A stretch of 64,000 nucleotides of DNA from Marchantia polymorpha subsp. ruderalis (GCA_037833965.1 AP031355.1:4117501-4181500); one strand, 5' to 3'; positions 8,800 through 19,891 are shown, counted from the stretch's first letter. Translations and numbers: made by a program. The notes: generated by a model not told the origin, from the sequence alone.

Positions 8800-11631
8800 A
8801 TGTCGACTGGGGCTGGCGGGAGCAACCTAAGTGCTAGAGCTGTCCGCAAGTTCCGACGAGATTCAGAGAAGGCCGTGGAAGAGACACGGCGTCAAAACAA
8901 GAAAACACCAAAAAGAGTACCTAAGCCTAGTTCGGCCGACGCCCTTGGGGAACCTACCCCCGACGACTCGGAACCAAACTTGGTGCTTACAGTTCTACTA
9001 GATATTCCTTGCACGGACCCGCCTAGTGAAGTAGAACCGACCGCCCGAAGACCGTCGACAGACACACCGATGGCGGACGGACAAGCCAATGTGCGGCTAC
9101 CTCAGCCGATTACTAAACATTCCTACCCGAAGTACAAAGGGAGTGGGGATGACGACGATGCAGATTCATACATCAAGTTGTTCGAGTCGGTGTCTATTGC
9201 CAATCGCGAGATCGCAGACGACGACCGACTAAGGATCTTTCCAAGCCTTCTGCGGAAGAAAGCGAGGAGTTGGTATAATCACGAGAGCATCGATCCGACT
9301 GGGTTGACAACATGGGCCCAGCTGAAGGAGAAGTTCCTTCGCCGCTTTCGCGAGCTCGGCTACGACAGCCGGGTTTTGACGAAGTTACGTAATTTGCAGC
9401 GAGAGAAGAAGGAGAGTCTGCGTGACTACACTGAGAGATTTCTGGACCTCCTCGACAGAATACCGAAAACAGGACCAGGGTCCCCTTTCTCGGTACAACA
9501 AGCTGTGGATTGGTACGTGACCGGTTTAACTCGGGAGATGGAGACTTTTTGCCGACGCAGCAAGTGCGACACTATTGAGGACGTGATTGCATCGGCAGAA
9601 GCCTTCGAAACTTCCACTCTCAACCGAAGAGGGAGAGAGAGACGGGAGTCGAAGGAACGAAAACCGAAGGGGGGGCGAAGACGACGTAGAGGTACAACTC
9701 CGTCATCGGAGGAATCGTCTTCGGACGAGAACCGTTCTTCATCCGAAGAAGAGGAAACCTCATCGTCGGAGGAGGAGAAGAAGAGGAAGAAGCATGGGTC
9801 AGCGAAGAAAAAGGGCATCCGACGAGTGACTACGGACAGAGCGCCGGGAGATATAGCTTCGAAGATGGAGACCCTTGTGAAGGACTTCGCCGATCTCAAG
9901 GTTCAAGTGGTAGGCGGGCATGATCGCAGAAAATCACCCGGGAGAGTGCGAGCGAACTTATGGTGTACTACGTGCGGGGCGGTGGGACATGCAAACACCG
10001 AGTGCCTTACCACCCGGCCGTCATATCCAGTCAACGCAGTAGAGTGGGCGCAACCGTACTATGGAGAGCACCCTCAGTACTATGGAGAGGCTAGCGAAGA
10101 GACAGCCTACGCCGTCCAGTCGGTTCCTACCCCTCCTGCAGTTTCAGCAATGCAAGTCCCACGATATATTCCGGTGGATCGGGCCACTACGGTACCTGTG
10201 AGGCGGAGAGCACCTCCAGGGACGTTTGACCCACCGCCACCTCGAGCTTGTTATAATTGCGGGGAAGTTGGGCACTTCTCACCGCAGTGTCCCCATCCAA
10301 AAAGGCGAAACGATTATGCTCCGACATGTAGTAATTGCAAGAAGGTCGGGCACACTGCGCCAGAGTGTGATCAGCCACCAGTCCCTCGGCCAGTGGTACG
10401 ATTTGTGAACACTCCTGCCAAGGAGGACGTGCAAGTTAACCAGGTCGAAGTAGGTTCAGACGGGGATGGCGAAGACGAAGAATGGCCGGCTGAAGAGGTT
10501 ATGTGCGCACGGGTCGAAACTCGTAGCTCCAAGAAATCCAAGGAGCAAGAGCGTGACACTCGCAAGCACGAACGGAGAACCGCCGACCGGACGGGAAAAG
10601 GAAAGGAGAAGACATCCAGCAAGTCCGACTCGCGACCTGCTCGGAAGACTTCGGCTACGCGGGAGGCACCAGCAGTGCGCCCCCAGACAGCAGTCGAGGA
10701 CGAGCCAGTGCGCCTACTGAAACGTGACTATGCTCCGGATATCCGCAACGAGGTAGCCAACCTGTTGCAGGAAGCGATCCGCACGCAAAAGGACCCACCG
10801 CGGCCAGACTTGACATCCTCCCTTGGGGCGAAGTTGGCAGCCACCGTGGAACCTCGCAGAGCGTCGCCGACCCTGGCGACCCAACGCGCCCACTATGACT
10901 TGGTTGAAGATCTCGGGAGTCGAAAAGTGAACATCACGTTCAAGCAGCTCTTGGAGGACAATAAGACGTATCGGAGAATGTTGATGCTTTCGCTACGGCA
11001 TCCGCGGAAGCCGCGCGCATCCACATCCTCTCAAGTATATCAAGTGGAGAGCGAAGACCAAGGGCCACCCGAGATCGATGTAGAGATCGCAGGGTGTTGT
11101 GTACGCAGGGTGCCAATCGACTCTGGATCAGGAGTCAACATAATGACGGAGGATACAGCGAGGGCCTTGGGGTACAGTCAATACGAACCCTCGAAGCGTG
11201 TGTTGAGATTGGCGGATCAGACGCGGAGAATGCCTGCAGGTATGCTGCGCAATGTCAAGACAACCATCGGGGGTGCGGACTTTCGGTTGACGTATATCAT
11301 CCTTCAACCGATGATGAAGCAGGGCTATGACGTTCTGCTCGGGCGACCATGGCTATATGGTGCACAAGTCAGATGTGATTGGCGAAGACATCGCCTTAAG
11401 TTTCCTCACCCTTCGGAACCGACCAAAACCATTACGGTACCCTGGAATAGGGTCAGGCACGAAGGAGAGACCCCATCGACAAGTGCAGGTTACACATCGG
11501 GCGAGGACAGTGAGTCGACCGCGCGATCGGATTCCAGTGGTACCGAATCCGATTACTTCGTGGGATTCGTTGCCTGCTGTTCGGTGGAAGAAGAAGAAGA
11601 GCCGGAAGCTATTCAGCCGGAAGACGAATAG
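8800..11631 (+). CDS. gag: Gag-protease polyprotein (E2)
   Basis: 943 codons from ATG 8800, 47 bases after the PBS. Residues about 120-270 are the retrotransposon Gag capsid-like domain (DRLRIFPSLLRKKARSWYN). A Ser/Glu-rich acidic stretch follows (300-327). There are three CX2CX4HX4C zinc knuckles (C389-C402, C484-C497, C510-C523), which bind RNA for packaging. The aspartic protease is at the C-terminal end (catalytic Asp774 in PIDSGSGVN, then VLLGRPWL near 845). The ORF stops at UAG 11629, which is followed by CAATTA and an open frame in the same register containing RT. Protease is therefore made with Gag, and RT-INT only by readthrough. Differs from the E5 copy by Asp for His at residue 351. 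Confidence 0.95.
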   Translation: MSTGAGGSNLSARAVRKFRRDSEKAVEETRRQNKKTPKRVPKPSSADALGEPTPDDSEPNLVLTVLLDIPCTDPPSEVEPTARRPSTDTPMADGQANVRLPQPITKHSYPKYKGSGDDDDADSYIKLFESVSIANREIADDDRLRIFPSLLRKKARSWYNHESIDPTGLTTWAQLKEKFLRRFRELGYDSRVLTKLRNLQREKKESLRDYTERFLDLLDRIPKTGPGSPFSVQQAVDWYVTGLTREMETFCRRSKCDTIEDVIASAEAFETSTLNRRGRERRESKERKPKGGRRRRRGTTPSSEESSSDENRSSSEEEETSSSEEEKKRKKHGSAKKKGIRRVTTDRAPGDIASKMETLVKDFADLKVQVVGGHDRRKSPGRVRANLWCTTCGAVGHANTECLTTRPSYPVNAVEWAQPYYGEHPQYYGEASEETAYAVQSVPTPPAVSAMQVPRYIPVDRATTVPVRRRAPPGTFDPPPPRACYNCGEVGHFSPQCPHPKRRNDYAPTCSNCKKVGHTAPECDQPPVPRPVVRFVNTPAKEDVQVNQVEVGSDGDGEDEEWPAEEVMCARVETRSSKKSKEQERDTRKHERRTADRTGKGKEKTSSKSDSRPARKTSATREAPAVRPQTAVEDEPVRLLKRDYAPDIRNEVANLLQEAIRTQKDPPRPDLTSSLGAKLAATVEPRRASPTLATQRAHYDLVEDLGSRKVNITFKQLLEDNKTYRRMLMLSLRHPRKPRASTSSQVYQVESEDQGPPEIDVEIAGCCVRRVPIDSGSGVNIMTEDTARALGYSQYEPSKRVLRLADQTRRMPAGMLRNVKTTIGGADFRLTYIILQPMMKQGYDVLLGRPWLYGAQVRCDWRRHRLKFPHPSEPTKTITVPWNRVRHEGETPSTSAGYTSGEDSESTARSDSSGTESDYFVGFVACCSVEEEEEPEAIQPEDE

Positions 11632-11637
11632 CAATTA
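11629..11637 (+). promoter_or_regulatory. Stop-codon readthrough context between PR and RT (E2)
   Basis: TAG CAA TTA: gag ends at TAG and the following codons are in frame with RT. UAG-CAA-UUA is the well-known tobamovirus readthrough signal (UAG CAR YYA). E5 has the identical nonamer, and family B has TAG CAA CTA, which also fits CARYYA. That readthrough happens in these elements is inference from the conserved motif and shared frame. Confidence 0.8.
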
Positions 11638-14473
11638 ACTGTGGGACTGGGAAGGAGTGAGACGAGTCACACCGAGGGCATTGTCGACCCTAGTGACTGT
11701 CGCGAAGTACAACTCAGTCCCGGCAAGTGCTTGAAGGTATCAAGCGCAGTGAGAGGAGACGAGCTAAGGAAAGTACAGGCATTCCTTAGCCATTATGTCG
11801 ACGTCTTCGCCTGGAAGATCGAAGACATGAAGGGGATACCTGCACGGTATGGGGAACACCGTATCGATTTACTGGACGACTCGGTACCCATACGACAGCG
11901 CCAGTATCGCCTCAACCCAAAGTACTCCTTGCTAGTGAAAGAGGAGATAGATAAGTACTTGAGCGCTGGTATTATTTACCCGGTGCTCAGCAGTGAGTGG
12001 GTGTCGCCGATTGTTATCGTACCCAAGAAGTTGACGGGTAAGATACGAGTGTGTCAGGATTTCCGGAAGTTGAATGCAGCAACACGCAAGGATCATCACC
12101 CGTTACCATTCACAGATGCCATTCTAGACCATGTCGCAGGACATGAATGTTATAGCTTCCTGGATGGGTTCTCAGGTTACAATCAGGTGTCTATCCGTGA
12201 ACAGGACAAGGATAAAACTACGTTCACAACCGACTGGGGAACTTACGCATACCACAAGATGCCCTTCGGTCTGTGCAACGCGCCTGCCACCTTTCAACGG
12301 ATGATGACCAATATCTTTCAGGAACAACTGAGGAAGTTCCTGGAAATATTCATAGATGACTTCTGTGTCTTTGGGAAGCGGTCTGAACACCTAAGTCACT
12401 TGAAGCAGACCTTCGATAAATGCAGGGAGAGCAGTTTATCACTGCATCCCGAGAAGTGCTTTTTTCTTTATGACTAGTGGGATCTTGTTGGGTCATCGAG
12501 TCTCGGCAGACGGCATTGCGGTGGACGTCGAGAAGGTCAAGGTTATACTCGAGCTTGAGCCACCCACGAATCTAAGGGAGCTGCGAGCATTCCTGGGTCA
12601 TGTGGGCTATTACCGAAGATTCATACACATGTATGCAATACTAGCGGCGGACCTGACCAAGTTGTTGAAGAAGGACGAGCCTTATGCTTGGGGTGCGAAC
12701 CAGCAGACAGCATTTGAAGCTCTGAAAGCAAAACTCACGACTGCTCCCGTACTAAGGAGTCCAGACTGGAATCGACCATTCCATGTTTACGTTGACACAT
12801 CGGCATTCGCCATCGGTGTAGTACTGAGTCAAAAGGATGACAACAAAAAGGACTACCCGATCTACTTCGCGAGCCGACAGCTGTCTCTAGCAGAGCGGAA
12901 GTACACCACGACGGAGAGAGAAGCGTTGGGGATGGTGTACTCCTGTAAAAAGTTCCGTCACTACCTAATCTGCTACGAGTTTGTGTTCCATGTGGACCAC
13001 TACGCATTGCAACACCTAGTCAAGAAAGCCGACCTATCCGGTCGAATCGCCAGGTGGGTGTTGTTACTACAAGAGTTCACCTACACAGTCCAGACCAGGA
13101 AAGGGGTGCACCACGAAAATGCGGATTACTTGTCCCGATTATGGACCCAGCCGACAGAGGAGGAATTGGTGGACGATTTTCCAGATGAAGAGTTATTTCA
13201 GTTGTCTGCAGGACATGAGTCCCGCTATGCCGACCTGTATCGATATCTGCTAACCCTCCAGGGTCCCGAAGGCATGGATTTGGAACAGCGAACTGTCTTT
13301 ATTCATAAGGCAGGCCCGTACCAACTCCAGCAGGGGGTTTTGTTTAAGAAGATGGCAGATGAGCGCTTATGCAGATGCCTGGAGGAATCAGAGGTACCAA
13401 GAATAGTGAGTGCGATGCATACTGAGGAGGCGGGTGGACACTATGCCACCAGGAACACGGTCACAAAGATCCTAAATGCGGGATATTGGTGGCCGACCAT
13501 GTTTAAGGATGTTTTCGATTACATCCGCAAGTGCGACAGTTGCCAGAGGACGGGGAGACCGACGCCTACAACACGCTGGCCCCTGACTCCCATCATGCCT
13601 CTAGCACCTTTCGAAAAGTGGGGTATTGACTTTGTAGGGCCGATACAACCAGTGACTAGAAGTACACGAAGGCGCTACATTCTGGTAGCAACGGACTACG
13701 CCACCAAAATGGTAGAGGCCAGAGCCACCAGAAAGGATGATGCTGCCACAGTGGCAGCATTCTTGTTTGAGTCAATCATCACACGCTACGGATGTCCCTT
13801 AGAGCTAGTCAGCGACCGGGGCACGCATTTTCTGAATCAGATCATCGAAGACCTGACACGGTATTTCCACATCAAGCACCGGAAGACTACTCCATACAAT
13901 CCCAAGGCAAATGGACTGACGGAGAAGTCCAATGGTCTGCTGTGTAAAATACTACTCAAGGTCACGGTGAATCACGCTCACGACTGGGATACGAAGCTAG
14001 CGGCCGCTCTATGGGCGTACCGCACAGCTGAGAAGATCACGACCAAACAGACACCATACTTTCTGGTGTATGGGCAACACCCGATCCTCCCAATCGAATT
14101 TGAAGTACCCACCCATCGAACGATGGATTTGCAGAGGATGGGCGCAGAGGAGAGTCAGCTCTACAGGTTACAGGAGGTCATGCTGCTGGATGAGAGGAGA
14201 CGAGATGCCGAAGATCGCACCAGGAAGATCCAGCTCCGCCGAAAGGAGAGATACGATAAAAAGATCAAACCGGTACTCCTGCAGGCGGGTGATTTGGCAT
14301 TGCTCTACGACAGCAGGCATGCCAGATTCCCAGGCAAACTGCACCTAAGGTGGATGGGACCTTACAGGGTTGTCGAAGTCTTCCCGAATGGATCCATCCA
14401 ACTTGCGGACCTGGCCGGCGATTTGTTAGGCACCCGAGTCAACGGGTGGCGGTTGAAGAAATACCACATGTGA
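11632..14473 (+). pseudogene. pol: pol (RT-RNase H-integrase) with a 1-bp frameshift (E2)
   Basis: In frame with gag after the UAG. It encodes the RT N-terminal half, including FLDGFSGYNQ and the catalytic FIDDFCVFG. A run of six T at 12460-12465 (five in E5) then shifts the frame, so translation ends at 12475-12477. The rest of RT, RNase H (VYVDTSAFAIG, TTEREALGM, VDHYALQHL), the integrase HHCC finger, DDE core and GPY-type end continue intact in the other frame from 12470 to 14473. Apart from this single base the sequence is almost identical to the open E5 copy, so the break is very recent. E2 would need RT and integrase supplied by other copies. Confidence 0.93.
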
Positions 14474-14497
14474 GTGTTCGCGTGGGCGCTCACAATT

Positions 14498-14510
14498 GAG
14501 GAGGGGGGCA
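14498..14510 (+). promoter_or_regulatory. Polypurine tract (E2)
   Basis: GAGGAGGGGGGCA immediately before the 3' LTR start TGTGG at 14511, 24 bases after the pol stop. Primer for plus-strand synthesis. Confidence 0.88.
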
Positions 14511-15731
14511 TGTGGTACCCCACTTTTGGCAATTTTGAGGAAATTAAAACATTTTTGGAAAACTGTACCCTGGCAACATTGTAAATAGCCTTCGGTACAT
14601 CAAAACAGAGTGAATCCGGAAGATCGCGGGGATTCTCGAGGGATCTTATAGAATCTGGGATTTGGGGTGCCGCAGCAAGCACAGGCACCACCCTCCCTGC
14701 GAGTTCCGCAGTTAGGATCTCTACGGCGCAAGGCGCAAAATCCGCCTTCGGAGGTTGCGTCCGCGGCTGTAGGGAAACCCCCCGTAATTAGGTAAACCCT
14801 CGGGCGCCTTGACCAAGTTAGGGTCTCGTTGGAAAGAGCTCGACGCGCTGATTCTAACGAGCCCAAGAACGCTTGGAACGGACGAGGACTTAGGGAGTTA
14901 TCGCTACTGGAAGAAACGGAGGCGGTCGCCTTCGGCGGAAGGATTTCGCCACCGGCGCGAATTCCGCCTACGCGGAAGGGGGAATCAAATTTTGTCCTAT
15001 GCGCGGACGAAGGCGTTCGCCTGAGCACAGGCAAAGTAGGGTTAGGGAAGGCGCGAAGTCCGCCTACGCACAGGCGAACGCCTGTGCACAGGCACTTCGG
15101 CGTCGGCGGAAAATCCGCCTTGGGCCCTAGAAATGCGCCTTGTGAGGTAGAAAGTGTACGGCGCCTTCCGCGCCAGCGCGGCGCCACGTACGGCCGCCAG
15201 AGTAATCCCATCGGTACGGACCGTGCGCACGGCACGGGTGGATGCGCTCTTGGACGGACGGAGTTGCGGCGGCGGAAGCGCCGACGGAGAGACAAGGAAC
15301 GGACAGACTGGACGGAGACGGCTGACCACGGTCAACGCCTTCCGCGCCAGCGCAGCGCCGCGGACGGAATTCGCCTGTGCACAGGAGGATGTTCAAGTTC
15401 CGCACCGGCGGAGGATCCGCCGAGGCTCCTGCCTGCGCACAGGCAGGAGTTGAATTTTTGTCCGATATGCGGACACACGCGTCAAGGCAGAAGGAGATTG
15501 GCCGAGGGGCGGTACGAACAAGTGTACCGCGCAAGGCGGAAAACTCGCCTTCGGCGCTACGCCCCCATGTCCGCAGGGCGACACGCTTGCGGAGTTCAAA
15601 TACGCCAATTCGAGCGTGAGAGTTTAATCGACGACGGCGGAGCGTGAAGCCGCGCGTGAGAGCGAAGACCGTTCCAGCGTACAGCCGGCGCGGCCATCAA
15701 GTGAGACGTTCTTCACGACCAAGAGCCGACC

Positions 15732-18700
15732 ATGACCTTCGACCGGGCGGCGGAGAGCGTCCCATTCTTGAATTCGCGATTCCAATCTCTTGTGCGCGCT
15801 GCGCGCATCCATCTGCTGGCTGCGGACCATTCTCGACGTCGTCACACAGGAGATTTCTTGCTGATTGAGGGAGAAGTGAGTACGCGTGATTTGGAATTGA
15901 GAGCGATTAGAGTTTGCCGAGAGAGAAAGAAACGCGGACAGTGCGGAAGTAGAATGAGCGGGCGAGCGAACCCCAGGAACGCAATGGCGAGACCGAGCAG
16001 ATTGCGGATGGTGCCACTTCGCCTGCCGCAGAACGGGCTGCGCGCTTTCGAAGAGCGCTTGATAGCAAGAAAGCTCGATTTCTTGCTATGGGGATGGAAT
16101 TACATCTGCGCGAATATGGTGCGCGAGTGGCTAGAGCCACAGGGACCACCCTCGCGCGGATTGCGTCCGCATGTTGACCGGTGGACAGTCCAAGATTGGG
16201 CGCAGGCGTTGGGAAGATGTGCTGGCATGCCAGGGCATCTCCTTTTCGACAGTGAGAGCATCAAGGTGACCAAGCAAGAAGAGGCGCAATTTGTGGAGCT
16301 GTTCAAGACCGGGAGGTCTACCAAGAATGGGTACAGGACCCGTGATTACAAGGATCGATTTCGCCGGACTTTGTCCGCGGCGCTGATGCAATTACTGCAG
16401 CCGCACCGCGCCTGCTACATCACATTGTGGCAGGTCTCTTTTGTGGAGTGCGTCATCGAGGGAACTCCAATTCACTGGGCGAGCATCCTGCACAGGGTGA
16501 TGCGACAGCACGCGTTTGAGGAGAAGGGGGGAACTCTAAACCATCTTTCTCCTTTCCTCATCAATTTTTATCGACAGCGAAATTGTTTGACAGCGGCGGA
16601 GCTTGAACATTTTCCGCCATTGTCCATCGACCATCCCGGGAAGTATGTGCGGGAGAACGAGGTCGACACTGACGCAGAGGAGTCCCCGACTTCTACCCCA
16701 TCAAGACGGAGAGACGAAGGGAGACACACCCCTGCAGCGCGAGTGCCGCGGAAGCGGCGATGGAGGGAAGAGTCCGAAGAGGAGCAGCATCAAGAACTCT
16801 CTGCTCCCATTCGACCGCGGCCGCTGTGCGAGCCATACAGCCGGCCGAAGCAGAAGGCACGCAGACTGGTGTTGCCAGCTGACAGTGCAGACACGGCGAC
16901 GATTGCGACGGAGATAGGAAGTGCGTCGCCGGAGAGGCGAGAGGAAGCGCGGACGACCGCAGGAGCGACGGGCCACGCTGCAACCTCGTCGGGAGAGAGG
17001 CCGCCTACGGGCCAAGGGCCTCCGGAGTTACCACGTGCGATGCGGACAGAGGTTCCGTTTGCGCACAGGCGAACCTCCGCGGACGGACGAGCCTCCGCGG
17101 ACCGGCGAACACAAGTGGACGTGGATCTACGCTTACGCGTGGGAAGGAGCAGTCCGCCTGTGCACAGGCGCTCGCCTGTGCACAGGTCGCCTGTGCACAG
17201 GTCACCTGTGCACAGAACACCTCCGCACGTGCCGCCTGTGCACAGGCAAGAATCACCCCCGTTCCAACGTAGGAAGGGGAAGGAGCCGGCGGAAGAACCG
17301 CCTACGAGACACCGGCCCTCGGGGCCAGACCCTCCGGCGCACCACGCGCCGCAATTCGCGCCTTCGGCGCCAGGGCCTTCGAGCCGAGGGTATACGAGCA
17401 GAGATCGTGCGGAGGCCGCACCATCGGCGGGAAGTCCGCCGATAGATGCGCCTTCGGCGGTAGGGCCTATAGGCCGAGGAACATCGGGCGTGCGGCCCCC
17501 GGCCATGTCGCCTTCGGCGATAGATGTCCGCGGCGCTACGCCTGCGGCGGACAAGGCGCCGGCAAATGCGCCTGCGCACGGGCCGGGCACAGCCCCCACG
17601 GACCGATCGAGGGAGCAGCAGACGGAAGAGCGGAGTGACTGTCCGCGGGACGACATCTCGATGCGCGATGCGCAATCCAACCCCGCGCAGCCACCCTCCG
17701 CTCGATCGCCTTCGGCGACGGACGACGGCGACAGAGAGAATGCGGGAGGCAATCAACAAGTAAGCGACGGGGATGCCGCGCGGGTACATTCGCCTTCCGC
17801 CTTAGACATTTTGGCGACGAGCAGCGAGGCCGCAGCCGTGCCTTCGCAGGCAGCACACGTCGAGGACGTGCAGCCCCACTCGGGGCAGTCGCCGACGCAT
17901 TCAATGGCGACTGAAATTCTCCACTCGGATGATGACGACGGAGGCTCCACGGAAGAAATGTCAGGAGCAGGAGACACCGAGGAGGAGGAGGAGGAAATTG
18001 TTGGAGCGCCGGCGGCGGCGCTCTCTGAGCAGGTGATTCCGTTGCTGCGGTACTTGGATCGCAAGGTCGATAAATACGCCGACCCACTCCAGCCGGGATC
18101 TTACATCGAGTTAGTGCGCAGGAGGACTCGCACTAAAGTCCACACCAGCAAGCTATTAGCTAGAGTGGACCAGGAGTTGAGGGACTTGAAGGAGAAGCAT
18201 GAGTGCTTGTGGGGACAGTACAAGCTTAATCAGAAATTCTACAAGCACTCCGAGAAGATGAAGGATGAGAAACTGGGCGAGCTCACCAAGGAGCAGGTGA
18301 AGGTCAAGGAAGCACTCGATTTTGAGCAGGCCCAGAATCGGATTTTGTCAGAGGAGCTCGTGCGACAGACGCGGTTGTTGGAACAATGTCAGCTCGCACG
18401 GCAGGCGGATGAAGAATTAATCCGCAGTCTGCAGTCAGAGTGTGGCGAATTGAGGGCGCAGCGTGCTGAAGCCGAATCGCAATTAGTGACGATTGAAGAG
18501 GATCGCAGGAAGGAGGCGGATCGCACGAAGGTGGAGACGGCGAGGCGAGTCGCCCACTGTCTCAAGGGCTACGCCCACTGGGAAGTGAAGGCGCAGGAGA
18601 AACTCACACTGCGTGAGTTTGAATTGCGCGCAGCCGGGTTGTTGTCAGGCGACAGTAGGAGTCGGCGGAAGGTAGCAAAGAAGCTCGAGGCCTTTCTGTC

Positions 18701-18884
18701 GAAGGCACAGGATACCATGTCCGCCCTCGAGGGGGAGGTGTCCGCGGCGTTGCAGCGGTTGGGACTGCGCAGTCGAGCGGAAGAGTGGCAGGGTAGAGAG
18801 TTAGCGCGCGGCAGTCGGCCGCGTAGGAGACGTAGTACAGGTTCCGCGGAGTGTAGTGTAGCGTGGTTCCGTGCAGGCGTGTAG
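15732..18884 (+). CDS. U3-encoded accessory protein (3' LTR copy of E2)
   Basis: Protein identical to that of the ORF at 4559-7711; the conserved start corresponds to ATG 15984. This is the copy that would be present in the full-length element RNA, because transcription starts in R of the 5' LTR and ends in R of the 3' LTR. Here the ORF follows pol by about 1.26 kb (1.5 kb to the conserved ATG), so expression would need a spliced or subgenomic RNA or a promoter within U3. Domain layout as in the 5' copy: N-terminal globular block, Pro-rich palindrome-coded linker, C-terminal coiled coil and basic tail. Position relative to pol and LTR resembles the sag gene of mouse mammary tumour virus; no sequence relationship is claimed. 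Confidence 0.82.
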   Translation: MTFDRAAESVPFLNSRFQSLVRAARIHLLAADHSRRRHTGDFLLIEGEVSTRDLELRAIRVCRERKKRGQCGSRMSGRANPRNAMARPSRLRMVPLRLPQNGLRAFEERLIARKLDFLLWGWNYICANMVREWLEPQGPPSRGLRPHVDRWTVQDWAQALGRCAGMPGHLLFDSESIKVTKQEEAQFVELFKTGRSTKNGYRTRDYKDRFRRTLSAALMQLLQPHRACYITLWQVSFVECVIEGTPIHWASILHRVMRQHAFEEKGGTLNHLSPFLINFYRQRNCLTAAELEHFPPLSIDHPGKYVRENEVDTDAEESPTSTPSRRRDEGRHTPAARVPRKRRWREESEEEQHQELSAPIRPRPLCEPYSRPKQKARRLVLPADSADTATIATEIGSASPERREEARTTAGATGHAATSSGERPPTGQGPPELPRAMRTEVPFAHRRTSADGRASADRRTQVDVDLRLRVGRSSPPVHRRSPVHRSPVHRSPVHRTPPHVPPVHRQESPPFQRRKGKEPAEEPPTRHRPSGPDPPAHHAPQFAPSAPGPSSRGYTSRDRAEAAPSAGSPPIDAPSAVGPIGRGTSGVRPPAMSPSAIDVRGATPAADKAPANAPAHGPGTAPTDRSREQQTEERSDCPRDDISMRDAQSNPAQPPSARSPSATDDGDRENAGGNQQVSDGDAARVHSPSALDILATSSEAAAVPSQAAHVEDVQPHSGQSPTHSMATEILHSDDDDGGSTEEMSGAGDTEEEEEEIVGAPAAALSEQVIPLLRYLDRKVDKYADPLQPGSYIELVRRRTRTKVHTSKLLARVDQELRDLKEKHECLWGQYKLNQKFYKHSEKMKDEKLGELTKEQVKVKEALDFEQAQNRILSEELVRQTRLLEQCQLARQADEELIRSLQSECGELRAQRAEAESQLVTIEEDRRKEADRTKVETARRVAHCLKGYAHWEVKAQEKLTLREFELRAAGLLSGDSRSRRKVAKKLEAFLSKAQDTMSALEGEVSAALQRLGLRSRAEEWQGRELARGSRPRRRRSTGSAECSVAWFRAGV

Positions 18885-18920
18885 CGTAGTGCAGTGTAGT
18901 GTTAGTTAGGATTTAGAAGG

Positions 18921-18949
18921 TATAAAATAGTTCCAGGCGTTTTGCCTGG
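18921..18949 (+). promoter_or_regulatory. TATA box and hairpin, E2 3' LTR
   Basis: TATAAAATAG at 18921-18930 and CCAGGC-GTTTT-GCCTGG at 18933-18949, identical to the 5' LTR. In this LTR it could drive transcription into flanking E0 sequence. Confidence 0.72.
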
Positions 18950-19886
18950 GGTTCTTTCCCATCAGAAGTATAGATCAGGACCCCATTTCCTTTGCGTGTT
19001 TGTGTCCTTGAGTTCTGTCACCACGCACGAGGAGTTACAACTTAGCGTTCCGCATTTTGTAGCTGAAGGCCTTCGGCCGAATGTTCAGAGCTAGTCCATT
19101 GGTTAGAGACTTGAGTAGTTCGGATCTGCACCTGCGGGTGACTGCCGATGCTCAGAGCCAGTGACTAGTTAGATACTTGAACAGTTTCGCCCCTACACCT
19201 TCGAGTGTTTCTTTCTGATTGTACTCCCTTGGGATTTTTCCCCTGAATGCCAAAGTGAAGTTTTGCTACTTCGTGTAAGCCTTGGTTGTAAATTCAGGTT
19301 ACGCTGCAGCAGGTGCCTTGAGGGTAACCCCTGTAGTATTTCTGGGAATGACAAGTGCCTGAGAATTCAAACTCTTCAATAGACTGTTGTTGTGTTACTG
19401 GAATGTTTCACAGTGAGTCCTTCAGTGCGGACCTGTGTTCTCTGCGCGTTTTGTGAGTTGAGAGTGTTGTTCACCGCGTATGAGTGACTTCGATCCGAAG
19501 TAGGCAGTCCAAACCGGGTTTCCTACGCTAGCAGCAAGCTAGTGGAAGTGTTGTAAAAGCCGGAGTTGGAAGTCACTGCCCGCAGCTTTGCCGAGTGTGC
19601 TCGCGAGAGACTTTCCCCCTGAAATCTTGAGTAGAGGTCCTAACGGATCTCTGGGTTGTGTTTCTGTAGTTTCAGGTGTGTGTGTGTGTTACGCTGCACT
19701 GTGCGACCTCCGAGTGCGCTCCGAGTGGACACTTGCAGTATTTCTGGGAGTGACAGTCGCCTGAGAATTCAAACTCATCAATAGTCTGTTAAACGTGACA
19801 CTTTGTACCCTGTGTGTTCCTCTGTCCCTGTGGGTTCGACCTTTCTACCACTATATTGCAGTTTTAGCCTTTAGTGGGTTATTACA

Positions 19887-19891
19887 CGCCT
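19887..19891 (+). repeat. Target site duplication of E2, right copy (CGCCT)
   Basis: Exact repeat of 3333-3337, directly after the E2 3' LTR. Confidence 0.95.

Larger units (their letters stand above)
3338..19886 (+). mobile_element. Full-length Ty3/gypsy retrotransposon, family A (E2)
   Basis: A 16,549-bp element: 5' LTR 3338-8713, internal region 8714-14510, 3' LTR 14511-19886, flanked by CGCCT duplications. Every LTR position maps to its partner at +11173. The only LTR difference noticed by eye is C4415 versus T15588 (a CpG to TpG change), so insertion was very recent. The order is PBS (tRNA-Asp type), gag-PR, UAG, RT-RNaseH-INT, PPT. The lack of a chromodomain and the PBS type indicate an Athila/Tat-like lineage. 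A 1-bp insertion in pol makes this copy non-autonomous. It is nested in the 3' LTR of E0. Confidence 0.97.
14511..19886 (+). repeat. E2 3' LTR
   Basis: 5376 bp, matching the 5' LTR position for position (+11173), with one noticed change, C4415 to T15588. In the genomic RNA this LTR contributes U3, with its ORF, downstream of pol. It ends GTGGGTTATTACA and is followed by CGCCT. Confidence 0.97.

Noticed and set aside
14360..14473. Possible chromodomain at the integrase C-terminus
   Set aside because: The protein ends shortly after the GPY-type module, and no chromodomain-like residues follow in family A or B.
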